A program made the translations under genes and the position numbers. DNA of 64,000 nt from Neobacillus ginsengisoli (lineage in GTDB: Bacteria > Bacillota > Bacilli > Bacillales_B > DSM-18226), in the NCBI RefSeq assembly GCF_030813055.1, contig NZ_JAUSTW010000002.1:434001-498000 (forward strand). The letters are read 5' to 3'. The notes beneath the pieces were generated by a model. It had not been told where the DNA came from and made no database searches. It saw only the letters and a list, made by a program, of their open reading frames with translations. Shown here piece after piece: positions 46,683 to 58,699 of the stretch (its first letter is position 1; the number at the start of each line of letters is the position of its first letter).

Positions 46683-46771
46683 TGTAACCCTTTCCTATTT
46701 CCAGCGTCAAAATAATAAATTAGAAAATTTTTACTGATGGATCAAAATAGAGAAAAAGGGGTGTTGTGAAG

Positions 46772-47683
46772 ATGAAAAAACTTATAAAAATGGTACCAAT
46801 TTTTATCATTACAATCTTTATTTGTCTCTCAGGCTGCAGTTCCGGCAGTAAAAGTGAATCCGGAAAAATGAGTGCAGGAAATCAAAAAATGCTTGATTCT
46901 GTAAAATCCGGGGCACAGGAGAAAATGGCAGTATTTCCAGGAGAAACAGCAAAAAAAAGTCAAACAGATACTGCCAAATTAGAAGTACCTAATCAAATGG
47001 TTATCTATAACGCAACCCTACAGTTACGGGTTAAGAAATTTGAACAAACGTTACAAACGATAGAGGAAGCTGTCAGTAAATATGGCGGTTATATTGCCGA
47101 GTCCAATTTGTCTAAATCAGGAACAGAGCAGGTTAGCGGGAGTATCAAAATCCGCATCCCGCAAAAGCATTTTCAGGATTTTTTACATGATGCGGAAGGC
47201 CAAGCGGCTGAGGTTATCCAAAGAAACATAGCAGGTCAGGATGTAACGGAGGAATATGTTGACCTGGAATCTAGATTAAAATCAAAACGAGTTGTAGAAG
47301 AACGGTTGACTACATTTATGAAGACTGCAACAAAAACCGAGGATTTATTAAAGATTTCTTCAGATTTAGCTGCTATTCAGGAAGATATTGAAATTATCGA
47401 AGGGAAAATGAAATTTTTAGAAAATCAAACCGCACTCTCAACGGTTAACATTACTCTCTATGAAAATAAAGTCATCGTACCTGACATCGAAAAAGATAAT
47501 TTAAACACTTGGGAGAAAACCAAAAAGCAGTTTATGAAAAGTACTAATTTGCTATTGGCGGGCCTATCCGGTTTTGTAGTTTTTATTATTGGCAACCTGC
47601 CGATTCTCTTGATTTTACTGATCCTTGGATTGGTAGTATATTTTTATTACAAGAAAAGAAGAGGGCAAAAAAATCAGGAATAA
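46772..47683 (+). CDS. DUF4349 domain lipoprotein
   Basis: A 303-residue lipoprotein: signal peptide ending in the lipobox LSGC (about residue 22), a DUF4349 domain (IYNATLQLRVKKFEQTLQTIEEAVSKYGGY through VNITLYE) with an inner coiled coil, then a C-terminal transmembrane helix and a lysine/arginine tail. It would span from the outer surface back into the membrane. Function unknown; some relatives are near stress systems. GTG 46766 is too close to AAAAGGGG, so ATG 46772 is chosen. Confidence 0.85.
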   Translation: MKKLIKMVPIFIITIFICLSGCSSGSKSESGKMSAGNQKMLDSVKSGAQEKMAVFPGETAKKSQTDTAKLEVPNQMVIYNATLQLRVKKFEQTLQTIEEAVSKYGGYIAESNLSKSGTEQVSGSIKIRIPQKHFQDFLHDAEGQAAEVIQRNIAGQDVTEEYVDLESRLKSKRVVEERLTTFMKTATKTEDLLKISSDLAAIQEDIEIIEGKMKFLENQTALSTVNITLYENKVIVPDIEKDNLNTWEKTKKQFMKSTNLLLAGLSGFVVFIIGNLPILLILLILGLVVYFYYKKRRGQKNQE

Positions 47684-47694
47684 TAAACAGCACA

Positions 47695-47723
47695 AAAAGA
47701 GAAGCCGCAGCTTCTCTTTCTTA
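47695..47723. terminator. Bidirectional terminator before rnjA
   Basis: AAAGAGAAGC-CGCA-GCTTCTCTTTC lies between convergent genes. Confidence 0.85.
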
Positions 47724-47730
47724 GTGCATA

Positions 47731-49398
47731 TCATACTTCCATAATAATAGGTAAAATCATCGGTCTACGTTTTGTCTTTTCATAGAGGAAAGGTGCTAAT
47801 GTGTCAGTTATTTCATTTTTAATTTCTGACCATTGGCTAGTCTTCCGCTCCATAACTTTATTTAAATGCTTTGTAATTAAATTCTGAGCGTCATTAATTA
47901 AATCTCCGGATTCTCTCATATAGACAAATCCACGCGAAATAAGGTCGGGGCCGGAAGCAATTTTAAATTCCTTCATGTTGATACTGACTACTACTACCAC
48001 TAATCCTTCTTCCGATAAAATTCTGCGGTCGCGTAAGACAATATTTCCGATGTCTCCGACACCGCTTCCATCAATATAGACTGAACCAGATGGTATTTTA
48101 CCTGCCACTTGTGCGGTATCCTCTGATAAGGCTAAAACCTCTCCATTATCCATTATAAAACAATTAGATTCTTGGACCCCGCAATCAACCGCTAGCTTCG
48201 CATGCATTCTTTGCATACGGTATTCACCGTGTATTGGCATAAAAAATTTTGGTTTTATTAAACGGAGCATAAGCTTTTGTTCTTGTTGCCCCCCATGTCC
48301 GGAAGTATGAATATTACTTAACTTTCCATGAATAACTTCCGCACCTGCTCTGTAAAGCATATTAATGGTTCTGCTCACACTTATTGTATTACCTGGAATT
48401 GGTGATGATGAGAATACAACCGTATCACCGGGGATAATTTGAATTTGCCTGTGCGTTCCATTTGCAATTCTTGAAAGAGCCGCCATTGGTTCGCCTTGGC
48501 TTCCTGTACAGAGAATCGTAACCTTATCTGCAGGCAATCGGTTAATTTGATTTGCTTCGATAAACGTTTCCTTTGGTGCATTAATATAGCCTAACTCCAG
48601 GCCGATATTAATGGCTGCTTCCATGCTTCGTCCAAAAACAGCTACTTTTCTTCCATTTACCACTGCAGCTTCTACTACCTGCTGTAGTCTATGAATATTT
48701 GAAGCAAAAGTAGCAAAAATGATTCGACCATCAACCTTACGGAAAATATCATCAATACTTTCACCAACACGTCTTTCTGACATGGTGAAGTCAGGGATTT
48801 CACTATTTGTACTATCAGAAAGTAAACACAAAACGCCTTCTTTACCAATTTCAGCCATTTTGGTTAAATTAGCCGGTTCGCCAACAGGGGTAAAATCAAA
48901 TTTGAAATCGCCTGTATGGACTATTTGACCTGGAGGGGTTTTTACCACTATTCCGTAGGAATCAGGAATACTATGAGTGGTTCGGAAAAAAGTAACGGAT
49001 GTTTTGCGGAATTTAATGACATCGTCTTCTTTAATTTCAATCAGTTTTGCATTTCTTAATAACCCATGCTCTTCCAGTTTGTTTTTAATTAATCCCAATG
49101 CAAGTTTTCCACCATAAATAGGAATATTTATTTCTCGTAACAAGTATGGTATTCCGCCAATATGATCTTCGTGCCCGTGGGTAACGAATAAACCCTTTAT
49201 TTTTTCTTCATTTTTAATTAAATAGGTATAATCAGGAATTACATAATCAATTCCTAAAAGCTCATCCTCGGGAAACTTAATCCCGGCATCGATTAAAATA
49301 ATTTCATCCTGAAACTGAACTGCATAGGTGTTTTTGCCGATTTCACCTAAACCGCCAAGGGCAAAAACGGCAGTTTGATCATTTTTTACAAATTTCAT
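47731..49398 (-). CDS. rnjA: Ribonuclease J1
   Basis: A 555-residue beta-CASP metallo-beta-lactamase nuclease. Zinc ligands lie in [11 protein letters not shown] (His74, His76, Asp78, His79) with further motifs [14 protein letters not shown] and IHTSGHGG. It is the essential 5'-3' exonuclease and endonuclease of the Firmicute RNA degradosome. It follows rpoY by six bases in a two-gene operon, the conserved arrangement in Bacilli. Confidence 0.97.
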   Translation of the reverse strand: MKFVKNDQTAVFALGGLGEIGKNTYAVQFQDEIILIDAGIKFPEDELLGIDYVIPDYTYLIKNEEKIKGLFVTHGHEDHIGGIPYLLREINIPIYGGKLALGLIKNKLEEHGLLRNAKLIEIKEDDVIKFRKTSVTFFRTTHSIPDSYGIVVKTPPGQIVHTGDFKFDFTPVGEPANLTKMAEIGKEGVLCLLSDSTNSEIPDFTMSERRVGESIDDIFRKVDGRIIFATFASNIHRLQQVVEAAVVNGRKVAVFGRSMEAAINIGLELGYINAPKETFIEANQINRLPADKVTILCTGSQGEPMAALSRIANGTHRQIQIIPGDTVVFSSSPIPGNTISVSRTINMLYRAGAEVIHGKLSNIHTSGHGGQQEQKLMLRLIKPKFFMPIHGEYRMQRMHAKLAVDCGVQESNCFIMDNGEVLALSEDTAQVAGKIPSGSVYIDGSGVGDIGNIVLRDRRILSEEGLVVVVVSINMKEFKIASGPDLISRGFVYMRESGDLINDAQNLITKHLNKVMERKTSQWSEIKNEITDTLAPFLYEKTKRRPMILPIIMEV

Positions 49399-49404
49399 AA
49401 ATTA

Positions 49405-49614
49405 TCAAATCTCCAATACTTTATAGTCTTCATTTTGTTGTTCATATTCTAAATAAGCTCCTTTAACTGCTTGTACAAATTCAACGTTAAATCCTCGGTC
49501 AGCTATTTTTGTACGGACATCTCTTACTGATTCTCCTTCAATATAAAGAACCTTTGTTTTCTCTCTGACAGGGACCTGATTAATACTTTCTTGATAATAT
49601 ACTTTAAATATCAT
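49405..49614 (-). CDS. rpoY: RNA polymerase epsilon subunit
   Basis: A 69-residue protein with IFKVYYQESINQVPVREKT at the N-terminus and VEFVQAVKGAYLEYEQ, the YkzG/RpoY family. It binds RNA polymerase near the DNA jaw and resembles phage Gp2. GAGGAGCG precedes the ATG. Coupling to RNase J1 puts a transcription and an RNA-decay factor in one transcript. Confidence 0.95.
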   Translation of the reverse strand: MIFKVYYQESINQVPVREKTKVLYIEGESVRDVRTKIADRGFNVEFVQAVKGAYLEYEQQNEDYKVLEI

Positions 49615-49649
49615 GTAATATCGCTCCTCACTCGTTCATAACTTTTTCT

Positions 49650-49678
49650 ATTATATAAAATAATTACATCTTTTTCAT
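49650..49678 (-). promoter_or_regulatory. Candidate promoter of rpoY-rnjA
   Basis: On the minus strand ATGAAA (49673-49678) and TATAAT (49650-49655) are 17 bases apart, 35 bases before rpoY. Confidence 0.45.
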
Positions 49679-49773
49679 TTATTTTCTTCTTTGCCCTAAA
49701 AAGAACCTAAAAAGGAAGTAATTGGTCATATAGTGAAAAGTATGTAAAAAGATCACTGTAAATAAATTTACAA

Positions 49774-49807
49774 TAAGGAAGGAGCCCTTCGCAAGTTTGA
49801 AGGGCTC
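49774..49807 (-). terminator. Terminator of the 23-residue peptide gene
   Basis: On the minus strand GAGCCCTTC-AAACTTGC-GAAGGGCTC is followed by CTTCCTTATT. Confidence 0.8.
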
Positions 49808-49813
49808 AAAAAT

Positions 49814-49885
49814 TTAGGCAATGGTTTTTTTTCGCAGTAAATCTTTCCACTGTTTTAAGAGCTTCTTTCTTAGCTTCTTCAACAT
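49814..49885 (-). CDS. Putative 23-residue cationic peptide
   Basis: On the minus strand AAGGAG stands ten bases before an ATG whose frame gives 23 residues: MLKKLRKKLLKQ, then WKDLLRKK and a short tail. It is strongly basic, with leucines spaced to form an amphipathic helix. A strong terminator begins six bases after the stop, so a short dedicated transcript is likely. An overlapping frame (49806-50021) also reads through the region, but its start has no ribosome binding site. Not recognised; it could also be a non-coding RNA. Confidence 0.45.
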   Translation of the reverse strand: MLKKLRKKLLKQWKDLLRKKTIA

Positions 49886-50127
49886 AGTGGATCATCTCCT
49901 TACCTCTTATTTTAAACGATCCTTGTCCAATGTAAAGCAAGCCATAGTAGAATATTGTAGTTTTTTTAAAAATGAAAGATTTTTTGCTATTATTATATGT
50001 TAAAAATGCAGTTTCTTTCATGGTTAAACATGGAATTCATGCTTCTGACCCGGAATTGACAAATATTTAAGGAAGGTTTAGTGTTTTTATACAGGTAAAT
50101 CATTGGAGAAAGAGGAAAAGCAAGAAC

Positions 50128-51024
50128 ATGGGGAAATTATATAGTGCTTTATTTGTTTTAAGTTTAATTTGGGGAACGTCCTTTTTGTTTATTAAAGTCC
50201 TTTTGTTAGAAATGGGACCGTCTGCGGTTGTTTTTGGCCGGTGTTTATTTGGTACTCTAATGCTGTTAGTCATATTACTTTTAAGTAAGAGGAAAATTAA
50301 ATTTAAACAAATACCTTGGCTCAGCGTATTAATTGTTGCTTTAACAAATAACACACTTCCATGGCTGCTGATTTGTACAAGTGAAACCAGACTTTCATCC
50401 GGTATGGCATCGATCATTAATGCTACTACGCCAATCTGGACATTAATCATCGGTTTTTTATTTTTTTCATTACCACTTAAGAAAAACCAATGGGTAGGAA
50501 TCCTTATCGGTTTTATAGGTATATTTATTTTATCCGATTTTAAGCTGGGAGATCTTTATAAGGGGAATACTATTGGTATTTTATTAATGACAGGCGCCAC
50601 CTTTTGTTATGGATTGGGTGCTCAACTGTCCAAAAAGTATCTTTCCACATTATCTGTAATTGAAACATCGTTTTTTACATTAGCAGTTTCTACTGTAATT
50701 AGTTTTATTATGATGATGTTACTTACACCTCAATCGCTTTCCATTTTTCTAAATGTGAAGCTGCTAGTGCCTTTGCTTGGACTAGGTTCATTTGGTTCGG
50801 GTATTGCCTATCTTCTATATTATTTTCTTGTAAAAAGAGGAAGCCCGGAATTTGCCTCACTCGTTACTTATCTTGTACCCGTATCAGCAATTATTTGGGG
50901 TGGGCTGCTATTAAATGAGGAGTTTCATTTATATATGCTGATAGGTTTACTGGTGATTTTTATAGGTGTATATATTTCTTCTTTAAAATCTAAACGAAAA
51001 TCAAACGAGAGTGCAGTAGCATAG
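50128..51024 (+). CDS. EamA/DMT-family transporter
   Basis: A 298-residue membrane protein with ten predicted helices in two repeated EamA halves (LSLIWGTSFLFIKVLL first and GATFCYGLGAQLSKKYL second). It probably exports a metabolite or amino acid; the substrate is unknown. The GAGAAAGAGGAAAAG region upstream serves as binding site. The ykrA homologue follows 23 bases later, so the two are likely co-transcribed. I do not recall this gene at this place in B. subtilis. Confidence 0.85.
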   Translation: MGKLYSALFVLSLIWGTSFLFIKVLLLEMGPSAVVFGRCLFGTLMLLVILLLSKRKIKFKQIPWLSVLIVALTNNTLPWLLICTSETRLSSGMASIINATTPIWTLIIGFLFFSLPLKKNQWVGILIGFIGIFILSDFKLGDLYKGNTIGILLMTGATFCYGLGAQLSKKYLSTLSVIETSFFTLAVSTVISFIMMMLLTPQSLSIFLNVKLLVPLLGLGSFGSGIAYLLYYFLVKRGSPEFASLVTYLVPVSAIIWGGLLLNEEFHLYMLIGLLVIFIGVYISSLKSKRKSNESAVA

Positions 51025-51047
51025 ATTCAGCAAAGGAGTCATGACAA

Positions 51048-51818
51048 ATGAAGAAAATTGTCTTTTTTGATATAGATGGAACATTGCTTGATCATGAAAA
51101 AAAACTTCCTAATAGCACGAAAAAAGCAATCAAGCTTTTAAAGGAGAATGGTATTTTTGTTGCAATTGCAACAGGCAGGGCGCCATTTATGTTTAAAAGC
51201 TTACTCGAGGAGCTGGATATTGACTCCTTTGTTAGCTTTAATGGTCAATTGGTAATTTTTGAAAATGAAGTCATCTATGAAAATGCTCTTAATCAACAGG
51301 AACTTGAACGATTTTTACACGATACAAAGAAAAAGGGACATCCATTAATATTTATGAATGAAAAAACAATGAAAGCTACCGTTACCCATCATTCTTTTAT
51401 TGAAATAAGTATGGGAAGCTTAAAGCTGCCCCATCCCGGTGAAGATGCATCCTTCTATGTCGAGCGAAATATTTATCAGTCTTTACTTTTTTGTGAGGCT
51501 AAAGAAGAACAGGAATATTTTCAGGAATACCAACAATTTGATTTTATCAGATGGCATCCGTATTCTGTGGATGTATTGCCTAAAGGCGGTTCAAAAGCAG
51601 AAGGTATTAAAAAAATGATTGAACGATTAGGTTTTGATTTAAAGGATGTATATGCATTTGGAGACGGATTAAACGATCTGGAAATGCTTAAGGCGGTTGG
51701 GACGGGAATTGCTATGGGGAATGGAGTTCCGGAAGCAAAAGAGCTTGCAGATTTAATTACATCTGATGTTTCAGAGAATGGTATTTGGAATGGATTAAAA
51801 GAATTACAGCTTATTTAA
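51048..51818 (+). CDS. ykrA: Cof-type HAD hydrolase YkrA
   Basis: A 256-residue HAD phosphatase with DIDGT at 8-12, ATGRAP near 43, the lysine in LPKGGSKAEGI and the acidic motif FGDGLNDLEML. Members dephosphorylate sugar phosphates or related metabolites. AAAGGAGTC precedes the ATG. It matches B. subtilis ykrA by position beside def and ykyA. Confidence 0.9.
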   Translation: MKKIVFFDIDGTLLDHEKKLPNSTKKAIKLLKENGIFVAIATGRAPFMFKSLLEELDIDSFVSFNGQLVIFENEVIYENALNQQELERFLHDTKKKGHPLIFMNEKTMKATVTHHSFIEISMGSLKLPHPGEDASFYVERNIYQSLLFCEAKEEQEYFQEYQQFDFIRWHPYSVDVLPKGGSKAEGIKKMIERLGFDLKDVYAFGDGLNDLEMLKAVGTGIAMGNGVPEAKELADLITSDVSENGIWNGLKELQLI

Positions 51819-51821
51819 CTT

Positions 51822-51855
51822 TAAAAGAGGCTGACCTTTGGGCAGCCTCTTTTCT
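51822..51855. terminator. Bidirectional terminator between ykrA and def
   Basis: AAAAGAGGCTG-ACCTTTGGG-CAGCCTCTTTT, an 11-bp stem with A/T flanks. Confidence 0.92.
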
Positions 51856-52410
51856 TTACCTCTCGATACCAATGGCCCCTTCGACAGGTTTAAAAGGGTC
51901 CTGTTTATTAATATAATCATAAAACATAATTCCGTTTAAATGGTCAATTTCATGCTGAAAGCAGATTGCAGGCAGTCCTTTTAAACGGAGTTTTACCTCT
52001 TCACCATTAATATCCCATCCCTTTAAAGTGATTCGTGCATACCTTGGGACATAACCGGGTATAGATTCATCTACCGATAGACAACCTTCGCCTGAAAGCA
52101 AATATGCTTGCTCAACTGAATGACTTACAATTTTTGGATTAAATAAAGCATAGCTATAAAGGTTTCCATTGTCGTCATAAACATGAACCGCTATCATCCT
52201 TTTTGAAACATTAATTTGCGGGGCAGCCAATCCGATTCCGGGGCGTAGGCCATATTGGGCAGCCATGTCCGGATTTTGGCTGTTTTTCACATATTCTAAT
52301 AAACTTAAGAGTATTTGTTTATCTTCATCAGATGGTGGCATTGCTACTTCTGCTGCCACTTCCCTAAGTGTAGGATGGCCATCTCGAATGATATCCTCCA
52401 TCGTTAACAT
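51856..52410 (-). CDS. def: Peptide deformylase
   Basis: A 184-residue metal-dependent deformylase that removes the formyl group from nascent proteins. All three motifs are present: GIGLAAPQ (58-65), EGCLSV with Cys110, and QHEIDHLNG with His153 and His157. The length and insert before motif 1 mark the type 2 form, as in B. subtilis YkrB. AGGAGTGA precedes the ATG. Confidence 0.95.
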   Translation of the reverse strand: MLTMEDIIRDGHPTLREVAAEVAMPPSDEDKQILLSLLEYVKNSQNPDMAAQYGLRPGIGLAAPQINVSKRMIAVHVYDDNGNLYSYALFNPKIVSHSVEQAYLLSGEGCLSVDESIPGYVPRYARITLKGWDINGEEVKLRLKGLPAICFQHEIDHLNGIMFYDYINKQDPFKPVEGAIGIER

Positions 52411-52644
52411 GATCCATTCACTCCTGTATAAAACTAAATTATTGCTAACAATAGTCTATCAAACAATTTATGAAAAGTTAACATCTGAAATGAAAGATGA
52501 TTTTAAAAACGAAAAGAGGATACGATGGGCAAGGGTAATCAAAGAATGAAAAAGTAATGATATACAAATTTTTACACCGAGAAATATTGTTAATTAATCT
52601 AAGTATCGATATAGTATGAGTTGTAATAAGTAAGGGGGTGCATT

Positions 52645-53310
52645 GTGTCGATTTTTGGCAATAGTCGTTTCATTTTTTCAATTTTTACTGCGATAATCTT
52701 ATTATCCGGCTGCTTGAATCAAAAGACTCCTGTCGAAAAAATGTATGATGTCTTAGAAAAAGTAGTGTCTTCGGAAAAAGGGTTTGAAGAGCAGCAGGAA
52801 CCGCTAGTTTCATTAGAGAAGAAAGAAAAAGAAGTTTATGATCAAATGATTGGACCGGGAATAAAACAAAATGAACAAATTGTAAAGCTTGCTGATGAAG
52901 CACTTTCAATGGCGGATCAAAGAAAAATTCATATGCAAAAAGAAACGGACAGCTTAAGAAAATCTGAAAAAGAATTCAAGCAAGTAGCAGGTATTAAAGA
53001 TACAATTGAAGAATCGGAACTGAAGAAAAAGGCCAATGAATTGTATGAAATTATGATCAAAAGATATAGAGCGCATGACATGTTATTTAACGAGTACTCT
53101 GAGGCTTTAAAATACGATAATGAATTGTATAAAATGTTTAAAAGTAAAATCCTTCCCCTTAGGGACCTGGAAGCACAAGTGAAAAAATTGAATAAAACCT
53201 ATCAGAAGGTTTATGATGCCAATGAAAACTTTAATAATCTTACAAACCGATATAATGAAAAGAAGCTGGAGTTTTATAAAAAGTCAGGGATTAACATGAA
53301 TAAGCAATAA
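52645..53310 (+). CDS. ykyA: YkyA family lipoprotein
   Basis: A 221-residue lipoprotein with the lipobox LLSGC (Cys about residue 23) and an almost entirely helical, charged mature part with coiled-coil character (EKKEKEVYDQM, DLEAQVKKLNKTYQKVYDANENF). It matches the YkyA family placed just before pdhA in Bacillus. Cell-wall association has been proposed for the family; function is unproven. The start is GTG 52645 after AAGGGGGTG. Confidence 0.85.
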   Translation: MSIFGNSRFIFSIFTAIILLSGCLNQKTPVEKMYDVLEKVVSSEKGFEEQQEPLVSLEKKEKEVYDQMIGPGIKQNEQIVKLADEALSMADQRKIHMQKETDSLRKSEKEFKQVAGIKDTIEESELKKKANELYEIMIKRYRAHDMLFNEYSEALKYDNELYKMFKSKILPLRDLEAQVKKLNKTYQKVYDANENFNNLTNRYNEKKLEFYKKSGINMNKQ

Positions 53311-53339
53311 AAAATCGGCTTTATATGCTGATTTTTTTA
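53309..53339 (+). terminator. Terminator of ykyA
   Basis: AAATCGGC-TTTATAT-GCTGATTT followed by a T run. Confidence 0.8.
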
Positions 53340-53470
53340 TTGCTTTCCTATAACAAGTGAAAAAACTTTACAATCTTATATAACAGATCGGAAAAATGAA
53401 TGGTACAGCGAGTTAGCGGAAATGCAATATTAATAATATGATTATGATGAAAAATTATAATGCATAGTAA

Positions 53471-53550
53471 TTGACTAGGGGATTTTGTTGGTGTACACTC
53501 ATTAAGGATATATCAATTGTATCAATTTTGTTCCGAAAATTATTGATACA
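53471..53550 (+). promoter_or_regulatory. pdhABCD promoter and downstream dyad
   Basis: TTGACT-N17-TACACT (53471-53499) predicts a start near 53506 and a leader of about 290 bases. TGTATCAAT (53518-53526) and ATTGATACA (53542-53550) form an exact inverted repeat within the first 45 transcribed bases. The remaining leader to 53793 shows no ORF or terminator. Confidence 0.55.
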
Positions 53551-53793
53551 GAATAAAATGAATGATGGGAGAAAGATACTGCGTTTTATGATGACTTAAT
53601 GTGGAATGCTAATAATTAATCGGATTCACAGAAAAAAGTCTGCAGGTCTTAATTCATCATTAGATTCCTTTACAAAACTGATAAAATCGAGTGGATATTT
53701 AAAAGCATTCTTTTATTAGGTTTTTGGGTAATCTAACACAAGTGGAATTTATTTTAACATTCTTGTTTTAAAAGAAAGGAAGAGGTGACCTAG

Positions 53794-54909
<1,116 letters not shown>

Positions 54910-54912
54910 GTC

Positions 54913-55890
54913 ATGGCTCAAATGACAATGATTCAAGCAATTACTGATGCACTAAGGACTGAATTGCGCAACGATCCAAAAACATTATTGTTTGGGGAAG
55001 ACGTTGGGGTAAATGGCGGTGTATTCCGTGCCACTGAAGGTCTCCTAAAAGAATTCGGCGAAGATCGCGTATTCGATACTCCTCTAGCTGAATCAGGAAT
55101 CGGTGGTTTATCAATCGGATTAGCTTTAACAGGCTTTCGTCCTATCCCCGAAATTCAATTCTTCGGATTTGTTTTTGAAGTAATGGATAGCATTGCCGGA
55201 CAAATGTCCCGTATGCGTTACCGTTCCGGAGGACGTTATAATATGCCAATTACAGTACGCTCTCCATTTGGAGGAGGAGTACATACTCCTGAGCTTCACT
55301 CGGATAGTTTAGAAGGATTAATGGCTCAAACACCGGGCTTAAAAGTTGTTGTGCCTTCTACACCTTATGATGCAAAGGGATTACTGATTTCATCCATTCG
55401 TGACAATGACCCGGTTGTATTCCTAGAGCATTTAAAATTATATCGTGCTTTCCGCCAGGAAGTTCCTGAAGGTGAATACACGATTCCACTTGGAAAAGCA
55501 GATGTAAAACGAGAAGGAACGGATTTATCTATCATTACTTACGGCGCAATGGTTCATGAATCATTAAAAGCAGCAGAAGAACTTGAAAAAGAAGGTTTTT
55601 CAGTAGAAGTTGTTGATTTGCGTACCATAAGCCCTCTTGATATAGAAACCATTATCGCTTCAGTGGAAAAAACAGGTCGTGCAATTGTTGTTCAAGAAGC
55701 ACAAAAACAAGCCGGTATTGCAGCTACAGTTGTTGCAGAAATCAATGACCGCGCTATTTTAAGTCTGGAAGCTCCGGTATTACGCGTAACTGCTGCGGAT
55801 ACAATTTATCCTTTTTCACAAGCTGAATCTGTTTGGCTTCCTAACTATAAAGACGTAATTGAAACAGCTAAAAAAGTTTTAACATTTTAA
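54913..55890 (+). CDS. pdhB: Pyruvate dehydrogenase E1 beta subunit
   Basis: A 325-residue transketolase-type subunit. [18 protein letters not shown] at the N-terminus binds the diphosphate side of TPP, with the pyrimidine-activating glutamate in EIQFFGF. The C-terminal TK-C domain includes DLRTISPLD and VQEAQKQAG. It pairs with PdhA to make the E1 heterotetramer. Confidence 0.97.
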   Translation: MAQMTMIQAITDALRTELRNDPKTLLFGEDVGVNGGVFRATEGLLKEFGEDRVFDTPLAESGIGGLSIGLALTGFRPIPEIQFFGFVFEVMDSIAGQMSRMRYRSGGRYNMPITVRSPFGGGVHTPELHSDSLEGLMAQTPGLKVVVPSTPYDAKGLLISSIRDNDPVVFLEHLKLYRAFRQEVPEGEYTIPLGKADVKREGTDLSIITYGAMVHESLKAAEELEKEGFSVEVVDLRTISPLDIETIIASVEKTGRAIVVQEAQKQAGIAATVVAEINDRAILSLEAPVLRVTAADTIYPFSQAESVWLPNYKDVIETAKKVLTF

Positions 55891-55933
55891 TTAAATTTGC
55901 AAGAAATTTATATACAATAGGAGGATGAATCTA

Positions 55934-57274
55934 GTGAGCGCAACTGCCACATCATTCCAATTTAAAATGCCTGACATCGGTGAAGGTATTCATGAAGGTG
56001 AAATCGTCAAATGGTTCATTAAGCCAGGCGATAAAGTTCAAGAAGATGACGTACTATGCGAAATTCAAAATGATAAAGCAGTGGTGGAAATTCCTTCCCC
56101 TGTTGAAGGAACGGTTCTTGAGGTTTTAGTGGGAGAAGGAACTGTTGCAACGGTAGGGCAAGTCCTTGTCACTTTTGATGCTCCAGGGTATGAAAACTTG
56201 CAATTTAAAGGCGATCATGGTGATGAAGAGCCGAAACAAGAAGAAAAACCGGCTGCTCCTGCACCTGAGGCTAAAATAGAGGCAGCACCTGCACCAGCAC
56301 CTGCTGCAGTCGGAGCAGGTACAGCACCACAGGCGGAAGTTGATCCAAACCGCCGTATTATTGCCATGCCATCTGTTCGCAAGTATGCACGTGAAAAAGG
56401 TGTTGAAATCCGTCTTGTTACCGGAACAGGTGATAACGGTCGTATTTTGAAAAGTGATATTGATGCATTCTTAAGCGGTGGTGCAGCAGCACCTCAAGCT
56501 GCAGCGGCACCAGTTGCAGAAGCACCGGTTGTTGAGGCACCAAAAGCAGCGGCGCAGGTTCCACAAGGTGAATACCCGGAAACCCGTGAGAAAATGAGCG
56601 GTATCCGCAAAGCAATTGCAAAGGCAATGGTTAATTCGAAGCATACTGCACCACATGTAACATTAATGGACGAAGTGGATGTAACAAAACTTGTAGCACA
56701 CCGTAAAAAGTTCAAGGAAGTTGCAGCAGCGAAAGGAATCAAGCTTACTTTCTTACCGTATATCGTTAAAGCTTTAACAAGTGCTTTAAGAGAGTTCCCG
56801 GCATTAAATACATCACTTGATGATGCAACAAGTGAAATTATTCATAAGCATTACTATAACATTGGAATTGCAGCAGACACGGAAAAAGGCTTGTTAGTTC
56901 CTGTTGTTAAGGATGCTGACCGGAAATCAGTCTTTACTATTTCGAATGAAATTAATGATTTAGCTGGCAAGGCACGTGACGGTAAACTTGCTCCAAACGA
57001 AATGAAAGGTGCATCATGCACAATTTCAAACATTGGTTCAGCAGGCGGTCAATGGTTTACACCTGTTATTAACCATCCTGAGGTTGCTATCTTGGGCGTG
57101 GGCAGAATTGCTGAAAAACCAATCGTAAGAAACAGCGAAATTGTTGCTGCTCCAGTATTAGCACTTTCTTTAAGCTTTGACCACCGTATGATTGACGGTG
57201 CCACAGCGCAAAATGCATTAAATCATATTAAACGATTATTGAACGATCCAGAACTATTGTTAATGGAGGCGTAA
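55934..57274 (+). CDS. pdhC: Dihydrolipoamide acetyltransferase (E2)
   Basis: A 446-residue E2 core protein: one lipoyl domain with Lys48 in [12 protein letters not shown], an Ala/Pro-rich linker, a peripheral-subunit-binding domain ([15 protein letters not shown]), a second Ala/Pro linker, and the catalytic domain ending in [16 protein letters not shown] 55925 touches AGGAGG, so GTG 55934 with nine-base spacing is chosen, giving the usual short N-terminus. Confidence 0.95.
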   Translation: MSATATSFQFKMPDIGEGIHEGEIVKWFIKPGDKVQEDDVLCEIQNDKAVVEIPSPVEGTVLEVLVGEGTVATVGQVLVTFDAPGYENLQFKGDHGDEEPKQEEKPAAPAPEAKIEAAPAPAPAAVGAGTAPQAEVDPNRRIIAMPSVRKYAREKGVEIRLVTGTGDNGRILKSDIDAFLSGGAAAPQAAAAPVAEAPVVEAPKAAAQVPQGEYPETREKMSGIRKAIAKAMVNSKHTAPHVTLMDEVDVTKLVAHRKKFKEVAAAKGIKLTFLPYIVKALTSALREFPALNTSLDDATSEIIHKHYYNIGIAADTEKGLLVPVVKDADRKSVFTISNEINDLAGKARDGKLAPNEMKGASCTISNIGSAGGQWFTPVINHPEVAILGVGRIAEKPIVRNSEIVAAPVLALSLSFDHRMIDGATAQNALNHIKRLLNDPELLLMEA

Positions 57275-57278
57275 AAAA

Positions 57279-58694
57279 ATGGTAGTTGGAGATTTCCCAA
57301 TTGAAACAGATACTATAGTCATTGGTGCAGGTCCCGGGGGGTATGTCGCAGCTATTCGTGCGGCACAGCTTGGACAAAAAGTAACGATTGTTGAAAAGGA
57401 ATATGTGGGCGGTGTTTGTTTAAATGTAGGATGTATTCCTTCAAAAGCACTAATTGCCGCAGGCCACCGCTACGAAACAGCGATGCATTCAGATGCATTT
57501 GGTATTACTGCCGAAAATGTAAAAGTTGATTTTTCAAAGGTTCAAGAATTTAAAGCAGGAATCGTGAATAAGTTAACCGGCGGGGTAGAAGGCTTATTAA
57601 AAGGAAATAAAGTGAACATCGTTCGCGGTGAAGCTTATTTTGTCGATGCTAATACACTTCGGGTGATGGATGAAAATTCTGCTCAAACGTATACCTTTAA
57701 AAATGCGATTATTGCAAGTGGTTCTCGTCCAATTGAGCTTCCTGCTTTTAAATATTCAAAACGTGTCCTTAATTCAACAGGTGCACTTAATTTAAATGAG
57801 ATCCCGGAAAAAATCGTTGTCATCGGCGGCGGTGTAATTGGGATTGAACTTGGCGGTGCTTACGCAAACTTTGGCAGCCAAGTAACTGTCTTAGAGGGTG
57901 CGGATGAAATTTTAGGTCTTGGCGTTTTTGATAAACAAATGGCTGCACTGGTTAAGCGCACAATGAAGAAAAAAGGTGCAGAATTCTATACAAATGCATT
58001 TGCTAAGGGTGTAGAAGAAACTGAAAACGGTGTGGTTGTAACATTCGAAACAAAAGGCGAAGAGAAGAAACTCGAAGCTGATTACGTATTTGTAATGGTT
58101 GGACGCCGCCCTAATACAGATGAAATGGGCTTAGAACAAGTTGGTGTAAAATTAACTGACCGAGGTCTTATTGAAATCGACAAACAATGCCGTACAAATA
58201 TTAGCAATATTTACGCCATTGGAGATGTTGTTCAAGGGCCACAATTAGCACATAAGGCATCATATGAAGCGAAAATTGCCGCTGAGACGATTGCCGGCCA
58301 TTCTTCTGAAATTGATTACTTAGGAATTCCTGCAGTTGTCTTCTCTGACCCTGAACTAGCTTCAGTTGGTTACACAGAAGCACAGGCTAAAGAAGAAGGA
58401 ATTGAAGTAGTTGCTGCCAAATTCCCATTTGCAGCTAACGGTCGTGCTTTATCACTAGATAGCGGCGATGGCTTCTTAAAATTAATCACTCGTAAAGAAG
58501 ACGGACTTGTGATTGGAGCACAGATTGCCGGCGCTAGCGCATCCGATATGATTGCAGAACTTGGTCTTGCGATTGAAGCCGGAATGACAGCAGAAGATCT
58601 TGCCATGACGATTCACGCACATCCTACGCTTGGTGAAATTACAATGGAAGCGGCAGAAGTTGCACTTGGAAGCCCGATCCATATCATAAAATAA
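57279..58694 (+). CDS. pdhD: Dihydrolipoamide dehydrogenase (E3)
   Basis: A 471-residue flavoprotein disulfide reductase. The FAD loop [10 protein letters not shown] is at 17-26, the redox disulfide is Cys47-Cys52 in [15 protein letters not shown], the NAD loop is [13 protein letters not shown] and the catalytic His-Glu pair is in HAHPTLGE. It reoxidises dihydrolipoamide for the pyruvate complex and probably other 2-oxoacid complexes. Four bases separate it from pdhC. Confidence 0.97.
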   Translation: MVVGDFPIETDTIVIGAGPGGYVAAIRAAQLGQKVTIVEKEYVGGVCLNVGCIPSKALIAAGHRYETAMHSDAFGITAENVKVDFSKVQEFKAGIVNKLTGGVEGLLKGNKVNIVRGEAYFVDANTLRVMDENSAQTYTFKNAIIASGSRPIELPAFKYSKRVLNSTGALNLNEIPEKIVVIGGGVIGIELGGAYANFGSQVTVLEGADEILGLGVFDKQMAALVKRTMKKKGAEFYTNAFAKGVEETENGVVVTFETKGEEKKLEADYVFVMVGRRPNTDEMGLEQVGVKLTDRGLIEIDKQCRTNISNIYAIGDVVQGPQLAHKASYEAKIAAETIAGHSSEIDYLGIPAVVFSDPELASVGYTEAQAKEEGIEVVAAKFPFAANGRALSLDSGDGFLKLITRKEDGLVIGAQIAGASASDMIAELGLAIEAGMTAEDLAMTIHAHPTLGEITMEAAEVALGSPIHIIK

Positions 58695-58699
58695 TGCAA

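Noticed and set aside
49806..50021. 71-residue minus-strand frame before rpoY
   Set aside because: Its ATG has no ribosome binding site. An internal ATG touches the AAGGAG with no spacing; the 23-residue frame shifted by one base fits the signal better.
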